NCBI GenBank assembly: GCA_963827605.1
Contig: CAWHBK010000004.1
Coordinates: 186,001-250,000, forward strand
Length of the DNA stretch: 64,000 nt
Source of the DNA: DSYU01 sp963827605
GTDB lineage: Bacteria; Chloroflexota; Anaerolineae; Anaerolineales; Anaerolineaceae
Direction of reading: 5' to 3'
The position numbers and the translations under genes are program-made. The notes under the pieces were generated by a model. The model was not told the DNA's origin and searched no databases. It saw only the letters and a program-made list of their open reading frames with translations. Shown in pieces: positions 9,129-18,337 of this stretch; within the stretch, counting starts at the first letter, position 1; each line of letters begins with the position of its first letter.

Positions 9129-9266
9129 ATCCAGGAACCCCGGACGGGCCATCTGCTTCATCAAGCGGATAGCCCGATCTTTTTTTACCACATCGTTGTG
9201 CGGTGAGCCAACCGGTCGGGACGCCAGGAGATTACCTTGGCCTGCTGCTGTACCCGGAACCTGGAT
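9129..9266 (+). ncRNA. Candidate structured leader RNA, class not recognised
   Basis: A long-range stem joins ATCCAGG (9129-9135) with CCTGGAT (9260-9266), followed after a small internal loop by CCGG (9140-9143) with CCGG (9254-9257). Inside lie a 14-bp hairpin with a U-tract (9145-9186), and a GCCAGG/CCTTGGC hairpin around 9222-9242. The string GCCAGGAGA at 9223-9231 resembles part of the cobalamin-riboswitch B12 box, but the other conserved parts were not found. It precedes a hydrolase gene. It could be a riboswitch, an attenuator or an independent small RNA. Confidence 0.4.
9145..9186 (+). terminator. Intrinsic terminator or attenuator inside the leader
   Basis: A 14-bp stem (9145-9158 with 9163-9176; one mismatch, one G-U) with a CATC loop is followed by a run of seven T at 9180-9186. 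From a start near 9110 it would release an RNA of about 75 nt. Confidence 0.6.
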
Positions 9267-9312
9267 TGTAGAAGCAAGTAGGCTTACCCCGTTACCTAAT
9301 GGAGACTGTCGA

Positions 9313-10307
9313 ATGAGCGATCAAAATAATAATCCATCCGGAACAAACCCCGATCCGTCGAGGCCGAAAACTATTGCGCTGGCTGGGTGGAATTGTGGGA
9401 GGTCTTTTGGTTCTCCTGTTCGGCAGGCGCGGTGTACGAACTGATAACGGAAGCGGCGGATGCACGTGCCTACCCACCGCCAGGTCAGATGGTGGATGTG
9501 GGCGGCTACCGCCTGCATATCAACTGTACCGGCGCGGGCAGTCCCACCGTAGTGATCGACGCTGGCCTGGGGGATTGGTCCAGCATGTGGGGGTTTGTGC
9601 AGCCGGGCGTGGCAAAGACAACCCGCGTCTGCACCTATGATCGCGCCGGCACCGGCTGGAGCGATCAAGGTCCGCTGCCGCGCGACGCCAGACAATTTGC
9701 CAAAGAACTGCACACCTTGCTGCAAAATGCCAATATTCCGGGTCCGTATGTCATGGTTGGGCACTCAATGGGTGGTTTACCGGTGCGCGTGTTCACGCAT
9801 GAATACGCGGCGGAAGTGGCGGGCGTGGTACTGATCAATTCGATGAGTCCTGGGCCTACCACGCAATCTCAGGCGGGCAGCATTCCACAGACAGGCAGCT
9901 TCACCCGTGCTTTTTCGCCGTTTCCGGCATTGGCCCGTTTCGGGATTGCGCGGCTGCTGGTAAAAACGCTCAACCTCGCGCCCTACGAGCTGCCCGATAA
10001 GCAAGCCTATTTATCCTTATATGTAACGCGAAAAAATATACAGGCTTTCGTAGACGAAACGCAGGGAATGGAGAGCAGTCTGGCGCAGGCTGGTGACGTA
10101 AAGACGTTCGGTGATATCCCCCTGATCGTCCTGTCGCGTGGATTAGATTTGAACCCCAGTGATACTGCCGGGCAAGTAAGGCTGGCTGAACTGTCCACCA
10201 ACAGCCAGCATTTGACCGCGGAAAAAAGCGGCCACATTATTCAACTTTACCAGCCGGAGGCCGCCATCGCCGCCATTGTAAAGATGGTCGAGCAAGTTCG
10301 ACGGTGA
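9313..10307 (+). CDS. Membrane-anchored alpha/beta hydrolase (frameshifted)
   Basis: The fold is clear from the oxyanion region (GSPTVVIDAGLGDWSSMW), the tyrosine/Arg strand TRVCTYDRAGTGWSD, the nucleophile elbow VGHSMGG and a late His in KSGHIIQL, so this is a serine hydrolase of the alpha/beta fold. ATG 9313 has GGAG at a good distance and begins MSDQNNNPSGTNPDPS. One-base insertions near 9367-9370 and 9422 put the following transmembrane segment (RWLGGIVGGLLVLLF) and the hydrolase domain in other frames. Removing one base at each place gives a single 330-residue protein with an N-terminal anchor. Without correction the intact part is 9387-10307. It is the first gene after the structured leader. 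Confidence 0.8.
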
Positions 10308-10346
10308 AATACGGTTACTACCTTTCTTGCAATCGAGGATAAAGTC

Positions 10347-11024
10347 ATGACCCTTATCGTAAGCAAATTTGCGCGCGTTGCCCTTTGGGCGCTGCCGGTC
10401 TGGGCAGCAATGCTGTTCCTCGGTACCCTTACCCATCAGCCCGATCCCCAGACGTCCTTCGCCGACTTTGCTGCCTACGTAACGACCAGCCAATTTCTAT
10501 TTTCCCATTTGCTGAATAGTATTACGGGTGCGGCTGTTGGATCGATTGGCGTCATTGCATTAATGCTCTTCCTGCAAGACTCCCGGGCAGCCGGAAGAGC
10601 GATCACCGGTATGGTGACTACCGTGCTGGGAAATACCCTTACATCCTCGGTTTTCGGCGCTGCCGCTTTCGCGCAGCCTGCCATGGGTCAAATGTTTCTG
10701 GCGGGACAGCAAAACGCACTCGAATTCTACAACCGTGTGTATGCCGCCCCCCTCTTTGGCACCGTTCTTGTGTCCCTCTTGCTGTTCATCGTAGGAGGGA
10801 TATTCACCGGCATCGCCATCGCTGCCTCCGGCCGCTTCCCGCGCTGGGCCGGGTGGGTATATGCAATCACGACGGTGGCCTTTGTTCTGAGCAACTTTCT
10901 CTTTCCGGTGGGGCAAACGATCATGTCTGCCCTGCTGTTCATCGCGACCGTCGCAGTAGCATGGAGCGCGAACCGGCAGGATAACAGGCAAAACGATCGG
11001 GTGGTGACTTCCCCTGAACCCTAG
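10347..11024 (+). CDS. Multi-pass membrane protein of unknown function
   Basis: 225 residues with about five or six hydrophobic segments: near 8-28, 52-76, 82-105, 135-158, 165-187 and 190-207. It ends in a hydrophilic tail (SANRQDNRQNDRVVTSPEP). No catalytic or transport motif was recognised. It starts 39 bp after the hydrolase stop on the same strand, so the two are probably co-transcribed. Confidence 0.6.
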   Translation: MTLIVSKFARVALWALPVWAAMLFLGTLTHQPDPQTSFADFAAYVTTSQFLFSHLLNSITGAAVGSIGVIALMLFLQDSRAAGRAITGMVTTVLGNTLTSSVFGAAAFAQPAMGQMFLAGQQNALEFYNRVYAAPLFGTVLVSLLLFIVGGIFTGIAIAASGRFPRWAGWVYAITTVAFVLSNFLFPVGQTIMSALLFIATVAVAWSANRQDNRQNDRVVTSPEP

Positions 11025-11053
11025 CCAGACCCCACCGAAACTGCCATCGCCCG

Positions 11054-12631
11054 TTATTCCATCTCGATCTGTTTGATCTCCAGGCGTTTACCAAAGACTT
11101 TCCGAAAGGTATCCACATGCAGCTTCAAACCAGCCATTTCCAGGCTGCAATCCTGTTCAGCAATAACTTCCAGGCAGGCTGTATTCCGATTAGGTACTGC
11201 CAGTCGAGCGTGTTGGACGATGCCGGAATGACTGCGATCAAGGCTCTCGGCCAGGCGCAGTAACATACTGAGAACACGCACAATCTCCTGAGAGTCATCG
11301 TCGAGGGCAGCGAATTCTTTATGTTTTTTCCCAGGCGACGCCCGGCGATGGAACAGCGCTGTTGTGGCAATCCGTGCAATTTCAGCTTCATCAAAACCGA
11401 GCAAATCTGCGTTATGCACCAGGTAATACGTATGGGCCTGGTGGTTAGAATAGGAGATGAAAGTGCCGATGTCGTGCAGGAACGCGGCATATTTTAGCAG
11501 CTCGCGCTCCTGTGCATCCAGTTGGTGCAGTCCCGCAAGCCCGGCCGAGTCAAATAAATCCAGGGCCAGGCGCGCGACTACTCGGGCGTGAGCTTCCTCA
11601 AAATTTACCGCCCTGCCGAGGTGTAGGATGCTCCGCTCGCGGATGGACAACCCCGCCAGCGCATGGCCGTGGTCATGACGGTTCATGTAATCGACCAGCA
11701 TACCATCCAGCAATCCGCGCTCGCTGGTACGCAGGGTATCCAGACTCAGCATTTCTAAAAAAGTCTCCAGGATCGCCCCGCCCGGAATGATGATGTCCGC
11801 GCGGAAGGCATTGATCCCAGGCACCTCGCGCCGTTCATCCAGGGATAGTTTGCACAGCATACGAATTGCATCGCTCAGTTCATCCCGGGTAACGGTGTCG
11901 TCACGCTTAAAATCCTGGTTATGTGCCTTCCGGAACGCCACTTCCGCCAGGTTCGTAATCGAACCAGAACTGCCCAGTACCAGTTGGAGCGGATATTCTT
12001 TCAGGTGCTGGACGGTGCGAACAATCGCATTGCGTACGTAATTCTTAATGAGTTCGTAGCGAACCGCGTCAACCGGCCCGGTTTCGTCTGGCAGAAAGAA
12101 CAACGCTGCCAGGCGAATGGCGCCCAGTCGATGGGTTTCCAGGAAGTCATATTGGTTCTGATCTCCAACGATGGTTTCGGTTGAGCCGCCGCCAATGTCA
12201 ATAAAAAGGGCTTTATTTTCACCGAGATTGATCCCGCTGGAAACGCCCAGATAAATCAGGCGCGCTTCTTCTTTCCCCGAAACAACATGCATATCCAGGC
12301 CGGCCTCTTCCTGAAGCAGTTGAACGAACTCAGCCTGGTTCGTTGCCTCCCGCGTAGCCGATGTCGCGACGGCGACGATCTCTTGGGCCTGGCGAGAGCG
12401 GGCAAAATCGGCCAGTTGTCGGCAGATTCGGACTGCACGCTGCATTGCTTCAGGTTGTAATGCCTGATCGATAAATTCACCTTCGCCCAGGCGGACCACT
12501 TCTTTCTGCCTGGACAACACCGTATAAGATAGATCTGGGTTAATCCGGACAAGTAGCAAACGGACGGAATTGGTACCGAGGTCGATAAAGGCGACTACTT
12601 TTGGGGCTGCTATTTTTGGTCCTTGTTCCAT
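11054..12631 (-). CDS. ppx: Exopolyphosphatase / pppGpp phosphatase (Ppx/GppA)
   Basis: 525 residues. The ASKHA-fold phosphate loops are visible: FIDLGTNSVRLLLV near 15, the catalytic-loop region VSGKEEARLIYLGV and a second phosphate loop ALFIDIGGGSTETIV. The C-terminal third carries an HD-type domain with AAFLHDIGTFISYSNHQ, as in long Ppx/GppA proteins. The enzyme removes terminal phosphate from polyphosphate and/or converts pppGpp to ppGpp; the sequence does not separate the two. It is the downstream gene of a reverse-strand pair, 101 bp after a membrane protein gene. Confidence 0.9.
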   Translation of the reverse strand: MEQGPKIAAPKVVAFIDLGTNSVRLLLVRINPDLSYTVLSRQKEVVRLGEGEFIDQALQPEAMQRAVRICRQLADFARSRQAQEIVAVATSATREATNQAEFVQLLQEEAGLDMHVVSGKEEARLIYLGVSSGINLGENKALFIDIGGGSTETIVGDQNQYDFLETHRLGAIRLAALFFLPDETGPVDAVRYELIKNYVRNAIVRTVQHLKEYPLQLVLGSSGSITNLAEVAFRKAHNQDFKRDDTVTRDELSDAIRMLCKLSLDERREVPGINAFRADIIIPGGAILETFLEMLSLDTLRTSERGLLDGMLVDYMNRHDHGHALAGLSIRERSILHLGRAVNFEEAHARVVARLALDLFDSAGLAGLHQLDAQERELLKYAAFLHDIGTFISYSNHQAHTYYLVHNADLLGFDEAEIARIATTALFHRRASPGKKHKEFAALDDDSQEIVRVLSMLLRLAESLDRSHSGIVQHARLAVPNRNTACLEVIAEQDCSLEMAGLKLHVDTFRKVFGKRLEIKQIEME

Positions 12632-12732
12632 GGATTCTTACCTTAATAGGATAGAAAAAAACAGTACCACCATTATACACATTTACATTGTGTCGCATAT
12701 AAATAGGCCTTCTTGCGCAAGCCTTCAAAAGC

Positions 12733-13866
12733 TCATGCGCCCGCCGCGGCATCCTTTTTTTGCGCATCCGGCTGCGTTTTGATCAGTTCTACACCCAGCC
12801 GAGCCATATCCTCAACCGCCTCCGGGATCATCGTTCCCAGGCTGGCCACATATACACCTTTCGGGGAAAACATCACCACTAGCTGCGAGAAAATCTCCTC
12901 GGATTGGATCTTTTTGAGTGGATAGCGCCGGACCCAATCAGCTAATGCAGCCACGACCCAGGGATTCAGCAGCTTCTGAGCCGTAGTCGGCGCGCTGGTA
13001 TATACCGAAAAAGCAGCCAGGCACGGATCAGGCAAGCGTAGCATATTGGCCGGTTCGGGTTCAGGCGTATCCTCCTGCCCAAAGCCGTACATCGCCATCG
13101 TCTGTCGAAACAGCATCCCGCTGAGACTCGCCAGCAGGCCCCCTCCGGCCATTTTTTGCCCCTCGATTAACTGGGTAACGTATACGAAGCCATCCGGGAT
13201 CTGATAATCGGGCGAGAACCAGCGCGTGACTGGCGAGCCCCCAAAGACCACCGTCTGAACCTGCCATGAAACTCCATCCGTCTGGTGCACATCCTCCAGG
13301 CTGCCGGTCAATGCCTCCTGCTGTTGTTGCATTTCCTGCTGAGCCTTTTTCGTCGCCTCGCGTAGGGTACCCATCAAGCCCATACCCATATCCGAACCGC
13401 CTACGCCAATAAATTCGCGCAGTTGCTTGATCTTGCGAGTTTTATCGCCCGCCCCGCTAGTATAATAACTACGGAATGGGACGACTCCCCCATCTTTGAG
13501 GACGATGACAATACGGTAAGTCGGGCTGCTGTTGGAACGAGAACTTTCCTGGCTATAGCTCGTTTCCAACTGGATCGCATCGATCTGTGAGAATAGGATT
13601 TCTTGGGTCGATCCTTTTAGGAAGGACCGTCGGCGGAGAGTCAGCAGCTGTCCTACCCGGTCGGCGGTTACGGTTAGCGCGGACGCTAACAAAAGAATCC
13701 CCAGGCCCGCTAACGCCAGGATTCCCCGGACTACGAGCGCAGGGGCTCCAGAAGTAAAGGTACCGATCACCAGGTTGCTGGCGGCCATAATTAAAAGGGC
13801 AACCCCAAAAACCCAACCAAGGATGGGGTAATCACGCAAGACCAGTTTTGTGTTTTCTGGATTCAT
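12733..13866 (-). CDS. Membrane protein with PH-like domain, function unknown
   Basis: 377 residues. Two transmembrane helices (about 16-34 and 44-66) are followed by a segment resembling a bacterial PH-like fold (GQLLTLRRRSFLKGSTQEILFSQIDAIQLE). A Gln-rich helix (ATKKAQQEMQQQQEAL), a soluble domain of about 180 residues and a charged tail follow. No enzyme motif is visible. The soluble part is probably cytoplasmic. It begins at ATG 13866 with AGG eight bases upstream and is divergent from the M24 peptidase gene. Confidence 0.6.
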   Translation of the reverse strand: MNPENTKLVLRDYPILGWVFGVALLIMAASNLVIGTFTSGAPALVVRGILALAGLGILLLASALTVTADRVGQLLTLRRRSFLKGSTQEILFSQIDAIQLETSYSQESSRSNSSPTYRIVIVLKDGGVVPFRSYYTSGAGDKTRKIKQLREFIGVGGSDMGMGLMGTLREATKKAQQEMQQQQEALTGSLEDVHQTDGVSWQVQTVVFGGSPVTRWFSPDYQIPDGFVYVTQLIEGQKMAGGGLLASLSGMLFRQTMAMYGFGQEDTPEPEPANMLRLPDPCLAAFSVYTSAPTTAQKLLNPWVVAALADWVRRYPLKKIQSEEIFSQLVVMFSPKGVYVASLGTMIPEAVEDMARLGVELIKTQPDAQKKDAAAGA

Positions 13867-13947
13867 TGGAAGACCTGTTCTTTTTAGATGTTCCGAAATT
13901 GGGTGGTGACATTTTCATTGTAGCAGATTAATAAGGAGGATTTGCCC

Positions 13948-15134
13948 ATGTTTTCCAAACCGATGTTGCAAAAGAGAATGGATCGTGCCTATGCCGCGTT
14001 GAATGAATTCAATATAGAACTGTGGATAATGCTTGGGAGGGAAACCCATTTTACGCCCGAACCTTCATTGATGTATTTGCTGCCCGCAACCGTGCTGCCG
14101 CTGAGTGCGCTGTTAATTTCGAAAACAGGCGAGAGCGTGTGTATTGCAGGTGCGATTGATGCCGAAGAAATCGAAGCCTACGGCGCGGTCTCTCAAGTAG
14201 TGCCTTATCGCACGGATTTCGAAGCCCAATTAATGGATGGTATAAAGCGCTTTCTGCCGGCGCAAAAGATCGCCCTCAATTATTCCGAGGTAGATCCTTC
14301 TGCCGATGGATTATCTTTTACGCAGTATAAGCGGGTGATGCGCTGCCTGGATACTTTAGGCTATCAGGGCGACATCATCTCTGCTTGCAACCTGATGAAG
14401 CGAGTACGGGGGCAAAAATCACCCGAGGAAGTCGCGGGGATCGAGCGCACCGTACTGGCTGCCATGCATATTTATGAATCCGCCCGGGATTACATTCGAA
14501 GCGGCTTGTCCGGAACCGATATTCAGCGCTTCTTCCAGGTTAAGGTGCATGAACTGGATGCAGATTATTCATGGCCCAGGCCCGTTAATCCATTTGTATC
14601 CATTGGTACGCGCTCCAGTTACCTGTGCAAGCGCCCACCCGCCGACATTTATGTGCAGCCCGGTGATTTGATCAATGTGGACTTTGGACTGCGCATTGAC
14701 GGCTACGCTTCGGATAATCAGCGCTCGTTTTATGTATTAAGGAACGGCGAGACCCGCGTTCCGGATGAGGTGCAAAGCGCATTTGAAGCAGTGCAGGCGG
14801 CAATCCGCGCGCCGTGCAAGTTGCCGCCCCTGGCGTATATACGACCGTGCCGCGGGATAAAGCCAACGAGGTTTTTAGCAGCCTTGGTTATCCCAAAGTT
14901 TCTGGTCTCGGCCACGAAGTGGGTACGTTTGCGCACGAAGGCGGTGTCCGGTGTGGATCCGATTTTTCGATCGATGAGCTTGACTGCACCTTAGAAGAAG
15001 GCATGGTTTTCACGATGGAGCCCGCGATCCTCACATCGTACGGCAGGCTTTGCCAGGAGGAGGATGTCGCAATAACCGAAAGCGGCTGCCGGTTTTTGAG
15101 CATTCCTCAAAAAGAAGTTTGGCTGGTCAAGTAA
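13948..15134 (+). CDS. M24 family metallopeptidase, Xaa-Pro type (frameshifted)
   Basis: The N-terminal creatinase-like domain is followed by an M24 pita-bread domain. Metal ligands are visible: the Asp pair in NVDFGLRIDGYASDN, His in SGLGHEVGTF, Glu in VFTMEPAI and Glu in CQEEDVAIT. Such enzymes remove N-terminal residues before proline or act on related C-N bonds. The reading frame breaks at about 14806-14812. One added base joins AIRA to VQVAAPGVYTTVPRD and restores a protein of about 395 residues. The start ATG 13948 has AAGGAGGA seven bases upstream; a TTG six bases earlier is too close to the Shine-Dalgarno. Confidence 0.85.
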
Positions 15135-15165
15135 TAGACAATAATCAGGTTTATCCGGTTATCCC

Positions 15166-15195
15166 TTGACCAAAGTTTCAAGGTATAAATATAAT
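15166..15195 (+). promoter_or_regulatory. Sigma-70 type promoter for the VIT1-family gene
   Basis: TTGACC (15166-15171), an 18-bp spacer and TATAAT (15190-15195). The predicted start is about 30 bp before the gene. Confidence 0.65.
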
Positions 15196-15234
15196 GATCT
15201 ATGATCAAAAAATGAATAAAATCAGGGAGAAAAA

Positions 15235-16053
15235 ATGGGGTTATCAAAACGATTAGAAAAAGCGCGCGATGCATTTGCGCAAAAAGATATCAAAGCTTCT
15301 GCCCAGGCCCACGATCGCAGCCTGTTTGAAGGAGATGATATCGCCTTTGCTCAGGAGAAACACGGTGGAGCAAGCAGCCAGTATCTTGGGGATATGGTTT
15401 TTGGTGGACTGGATGGCATTGTGACCACTTTTGCGGTTGTGAGCGGCGTATCGGGCGCCCTCTTGGGCAGCAAAGTTATATTAATCCTGGGTTTGGCGAA
15501 TTTGTTCGCCGACGGATTTTCGATGGCAGTTGGTTCATATCTTTCTACCAAAAGCGATCAGGAATACTACCTGCGTGAACGGCAGCGCGAGGCCTGGGAA
15601 GTGGAACATTTCCCGGACGGTGAGCGGGCGGAACTCCTCCAGGTTTATCGCCGCCGGGGGTATTCGGAAGAGGATGCCCAGGATCTGGTTGAAATCCAGT
15701 CCCGCGACCCAAAACGCTGGGTGGATGCGATGATGGTCGATGAACTTAGTATGCTGCCAGATGAACGAAAACCTCTGCTGAGTGGGCTGGCCACATTCGT
15801 AGCTTTTATTATTGCAGGATCCCTCCCGCTTGTGGTCTATTTACTCGGTCTCGTGGTCCCAATCCCTGCACAAGACGCCTTCCCCATTTCTCTGGGGTTA
15901 TCCGCCGCAGCCTTGTTTGGGTTAGGCGCCGCAAAAGTCCTGGTTACCCAACGCAGCGCAATCCGCAGCGGGATTGAGATGCTGCTGGTGGGAAGTTTAG
16001 CCGCGGGAGTGGCGTATGTAATCGGCGCGCTTTTGAAAGGGATTGGTGGTTGA
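15235..16053 (+). CDS. VIT1/CCC1 family transporter (iron/manganese type)
   Basis: 272 residues, about five transmembrane helices. The first helix pair carries the family pattern DMVFGGLDGIVTTFAVVSG and GLANLFADGFSMAVGSYLS. A cytoplasmic metal-binding region rich in Glu/Asp follows (EREAWEVEHFPDGER and the EEDAQDLVE stretch), then three C-terminal helices. Members move Fe2+ or Mn2+ out of the cytoplasm (vacuole in eukaryotes), so a metal-detoxifying exporter is likely. It has its own promoter and a good Shine-Dalgarno (agggag). The prokaryotic metal specificity is not certain. Confidence 0.85.
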   Translation: MGLSKRLEKARDAFAQKDIKASAQAHDRSLFEGDDIAFAQEKHGGASSQYLGDMVFGGLDGIVTTFAVVSGVSGALLGSKVILILGLANLFADGFSMAVGSYLSTKSDQEYYLRERQREAWEVEHFPDGERAELLQVYRRRGYSEEDAQDLVEIQSRDPKRWVDAMMVDELSMLPDERKPLLSGLATFVAFIIAGSLPLVVYLLGLVVPIPAQDAFPISLGLSAAALFGLGAAKVLVTQRSAIRSGIEMLLVGSLAAGVAYVIGALLKGIGG

Positions 16054-16057
16054 AAAA

Positions 16058-16198
16058 ATGGATAGGAATGGGAACGTACAACCGATCCAATTTATCAATG
16101 CCGGTGAGTGGCGCGCCTGGCTGCAAGCCAATCATGCTTCAGAGATCATCCTATCCGGCGGTTGGCTCTCCTTGCAGAAGAACCTCCAACTCTTGTAG
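16058..16198 (+). pseudogene. N-terminal remnant of a YdeI/OmpD-associated family gene
   Basis: The frame from ATG 16058 reads QPIQFINAGEWRAWLQANHA, which matches the start of YdeI/OmpD-associated family proteins (eWxxWLxxNHxxxxGVWL). The match ends around 16145, just where the convergent carD coding sequence ends, and a stop follows at 16198. The rest of the gene is gone, which suggests a deletion joined this end to the carD operon. Confidence 0.5.
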
Positions 16199-16642
16199 GG
16201 CGCTGGTTCGGTCAACCCCCAGTGAGAGCACCCACTCATCCAGAAAATGTTCCTCGGCGCGATACAAAACAGAAGCATCATATTGATTTAAGGCGTGTTG
16301 GCGGGATCGATCCGTCAGATCACGTATCACATGACAAAGGCCTTCTGTAGTACTTTTTTCCATGCGTTTTCGGAGTTCGATCTTGCGCTGGTATTGATTA
16401 TCAGGCAGCCGGTTTCCGGGCGCCCGCAAGATATCGAAAAGCACCGGATATTGAAGGCTTTGCGCTGGAAAGCGAATCGAACCTTCATCGGCCTCCTCAA
16501 CCGGCACCCAAAGCTTGAGGTGATCGATCTTGACCACGTAATAATCACGTGTTATCCCAGCCAAATCCATTTGATCGATCGCGATCACCGTTCCCAGGCC
16601 GTGAGTCCAGTGAATAACCGTATCGCCAATTTCATAATTCAT
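16151..16642 (-). CDS. CarD/CdnL-type RNA polymerase-binding protein
   Basis: 163 residues from ATG 16642 with GAAGG upstream. The N-terminal Tudor-like RNA polymerase interaction domain is recognisable: YEIGDTVIHWTHGLGTVIAI then DYYVVKIDHLKLWVPVEEAD, as in the CarD_CdnL_TRCF family. A helical C-terminal domain (about 65-163) follows. CarD proteins bind RNAP beta and stabilise the open complex, often at rRNA and stress promoters. It is the last gene of a reverse-strand run of small genes, 16 bp after an eRF1-like gene. Confidence 0.85.
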   Translation of the reverse strand: MNYEIGDTVIHWTHGLGTVIAIDQMDLAGITRDYYVVKIDHLKLWVPVEEADEGSIRFPAQSLQYPVLFDILRAPGNRLPDNQYQRKIELRKRMEKSTTEGLCHVIRDLTDRSRQHALNQYDASVLYRAEEHFLDEWVLSLGVDRTSALQELEVLLQGEPTAG

Positions 16643-16658
16643 CGAGCAACCTTCAACC

Positions 16659-17069
16659 TCACGGGGTAACTTGATAATGCTGGCGAACCTTTGCCGCAAT
16701 CTGGCGACTGGTCAGCTTTCCCATACTTTCAATGCCAACCGTATGCGCATTGTGCTGGTCGTGCTGAAGTTGTTTTTCAAGCTCTTCTTTCGCCTCCCCT
16801 GGTCCAACAATCCAGATCGAATCAGCATGCCGGATCATTGCGATTACACCCTCGTAGTAAGCGCTGAGAAAATCCTGAAACGCGAGATCTTGTTTGCCTT
16901 TTCCAGTAATACTGCAGATTCCATACAGGGGACTTGCATAAGAACCACCTGAAAAATAAACATACTTTCCGATGTCTGACTTGACATGCCTTGTTTCTTC
17001 CTTTTCCCCCATCACAGTCACAATTATTGCTTTTGTATGGTCAATCCACAAACCAACTTCTCTTTTCAT
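16659..17069 (-). CDS. eRF1 domain-like ('translational machinery' type) small protein, copy 2
   Basis: 136 residues from ATG 17069 with AAAGGAG upstream. It begins MKREVGLWIDHTKAIIVTV and contains SIWIVGPGEAKEELEKQL and SRQIAAKVRQHY. These match a family of small proteins resembling the eRF1 C-terminal/L7Ae-like fold, often labelled translational machinery or host attachment proteins. Their biochemical role is not settled; ribosome association has been suggested from structure-based comparisons. It is a clear paralogue of the protein at 17629-18033, sharing MKREVGLWIDH, the GPGEAK loop and the C-terminal RQIAAKVR. Confidence 0.7.
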   Translation of the reverse strand: MKREVGLWIDHTKAIIVTVMGEKEETRHVKSDIGKYVYFSGGSYASPLYGICSITGKGKQDLAFQDFLSAYYEGVIAMIRHADSIWIVGPGEAKEELEKQLQHDQHNAHTVGIESMGKLTSRQIAAKVRQHYQVTP

Positions 17070-17121
17070 TGGGTGCTCCTTTGCCAACACAACCAATAAC
17101 AGCCTGGCCGACCCCTCGATA

Positions 17122-17367
17122 TCACAGCCCGCTTCTGGCAAGCTTATTATTCAAGAACAAAAACCCACCAAAACATGCCACCACAAGGGTTAAGCAAACT
17201 GCTGCAACCAGGAAAGATCTAGACCAGGGCCAGTGCAAAACTTGTTTTCCAAACAAAAATGCAACCGTCAATACAGAAAACAAAACCGACAAGACCATAA
17301 TGTATATGCGCAGCCTGAGCATGCGCTTGATTTTCGGTAAAGTCATCGACGAAACATCATTTTTCAT
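17122..17367 (-). CDS. Small two-helix membrane protein
   Basis: 81 residues from ATG 17367 with AGGAG upstream. Two hydrophobic helices (about 20-42 and 52-74) are joined by a short loop (GKQVLHWPWSRS), and a short polar N-terminus precedes them. No family was recognised. It lies between the two eRF1-like paralogues on the same strand, so it is likely part of the same operon. Confidence 0.55.
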   Translation of the reverse strand: MKNDVSSMTLPKIKRMLRLRIYIMVLSVLFSVLTVAFLFGKQVLHWPWSRSFLVAAVCLTLVVACFGGFLFLNNKLARSGL

Positions 17368-17628
17368 GGTCAAACTGCTCCTGAGCAATATTCGTACGAA
17401 GGAGACAGGCCATCTTCTCATGCATACGCATAACACGGATTGTTACGGGTTTCCTGTTTGATCTATGAAGTACCTGGTACCGTCGGGCGCAAATACTTCG
17501 GCGGTTATTCGTTGTGTCCGCCCGACTGTTTTCGCCAATGAAATTGGCGCGTGCACCGCGCCGTACCGTAACCATAGAGCCATTTATGCCACCGTGCACT
17601 AGGCTGCCTCGTTTGCCGCACCCCAGCG

Positions 17629-18033
17629 CTATTGTTGAAAATGCAGGCGAACCTTCGCCGCAATCTGGCGATCGGTCATTTTCTCCACCGTATCCACACC
17701 AACAATTCGCCCGCCAAGGTCTTCAAGCTCGAGACGATTTTTTAGCTCAACCTTCGCCTCGCCAGGGCCAAAAATCCAAATCGAATCGGCGTTCCGGAGC
17801 ATGGAAACCACCCCATCAAAATATCTATGCAGGTGGTTTCCATACCCGCGATCCATCTTCTCTTCGGTGTTCGATATGGCGCTCTGTTTCGGCTTCTTGG
17901 GCTGCAAATTGCTGGAAAGTCTTACATACTTTTCAACATTCGACCTGATTTCCCGAGTCTCTTGCGTTTCGTTTAGCATGGTGACCATCACCGCTTTGTG
18001 ATGGTCGATCCATAACCCAACTTCTCGTTTCAT
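17629..18033 (-). CDS. eRF1 domain-like ('translational machinery' type) small protein, copy 1
   Basis: 134 residues from ATG 18033, with GGAGAG upstream. It begins MKREVGLWIDHHKAVMVTM, has NHLHRYFDGVVSMLRNADSI, then IWIFGPGEAKVELKNRL, and ends KMTDRQIAAKVRLHFQQ. It is closer to the usual family sequence than its neighbour at 16659-17069, which differs most in the middle. The GPGEAK loop corresponds to a conserved loop of eRF1-like domain-3 folds. Tandem divergent copies suggest a heteromeric pair, but that is inference. A small hairpin with 7-bp arms lies downstream at 17533-17549. Confidence 0.7.
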   Translation of the reverse strand: MKREVGLWIDHHKAVMVTMLNETQETREIRSNVEKYVRLSSNLQPKKPKQSAISNTEEKMDRGYGNHLHRYFDGVVSMLRNADSIWIFGPGEAKVELKNRLELEDLGGRIVGVDTVEKMTDRQIAAKVRLHFQQ

Positions 18034-18108
18034 AGGTCTCTCCTTTGGAAATTTGCTTTGCCAGGAAGCCGCCTGCGCCCCGGTTATTGGATAACGCGAT
18101 ATACGCGC

Positions 18109-18228
18109 TTAGTTCTTTGGCTGCACAACCGCGGTTTCCTTGCGCGCCGCTTGCTTCAACCGGCGTGCATGCGTGCGCTGTCCCTTGGATAATCGCTTGG
18201 CCTGTACGGTATTTTTTTTGTCTGCCAT
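18109..18228 (-). CDS. 39-residue very basic protein
   Basis: An ORF of 39 codons starting MADKKNTVQAKRLSKGQ with AGGAG eight bases before ATG 18228. It is rich in Lys and Arg and ends AVVQPKN. It lies 75 bp upstream of the first eRF1-like gene on the same strand. Its composition suggests nucleic-acid or ribosome binding. It has no recognised family and may be a real small gene missed by length filters. Confidence 0.5.
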   Translation of the reverse strand: MADKKNTVQAKRLSKGQRTHARRLKQAARKETAVVQPKN

Positions 18229-18337
18229 GGTTAATATCTCCTAGTTCTGTCATAAACGAATAAAATGCTCTTGCCACACAGCAAGCAGCCCGATGATTGG
18301 GATAAAGATCCCACTTTCACATTGGAAGCAGTCAGTC

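Noticed and set aside
9181..9300. Possible cobalamin riboswitch or SRP/6S RNA
   Set aside because: Only a short GCCAGGAGA string resembles a B12 box; the other conserved segments of these RNAs were not found, so the element is left unclassified.
17357..17599. 80-codon reverse-strand frame
   Set aside because: It overlaps the supported two-helix membrane protein gene in another frame and lacks any family feature.
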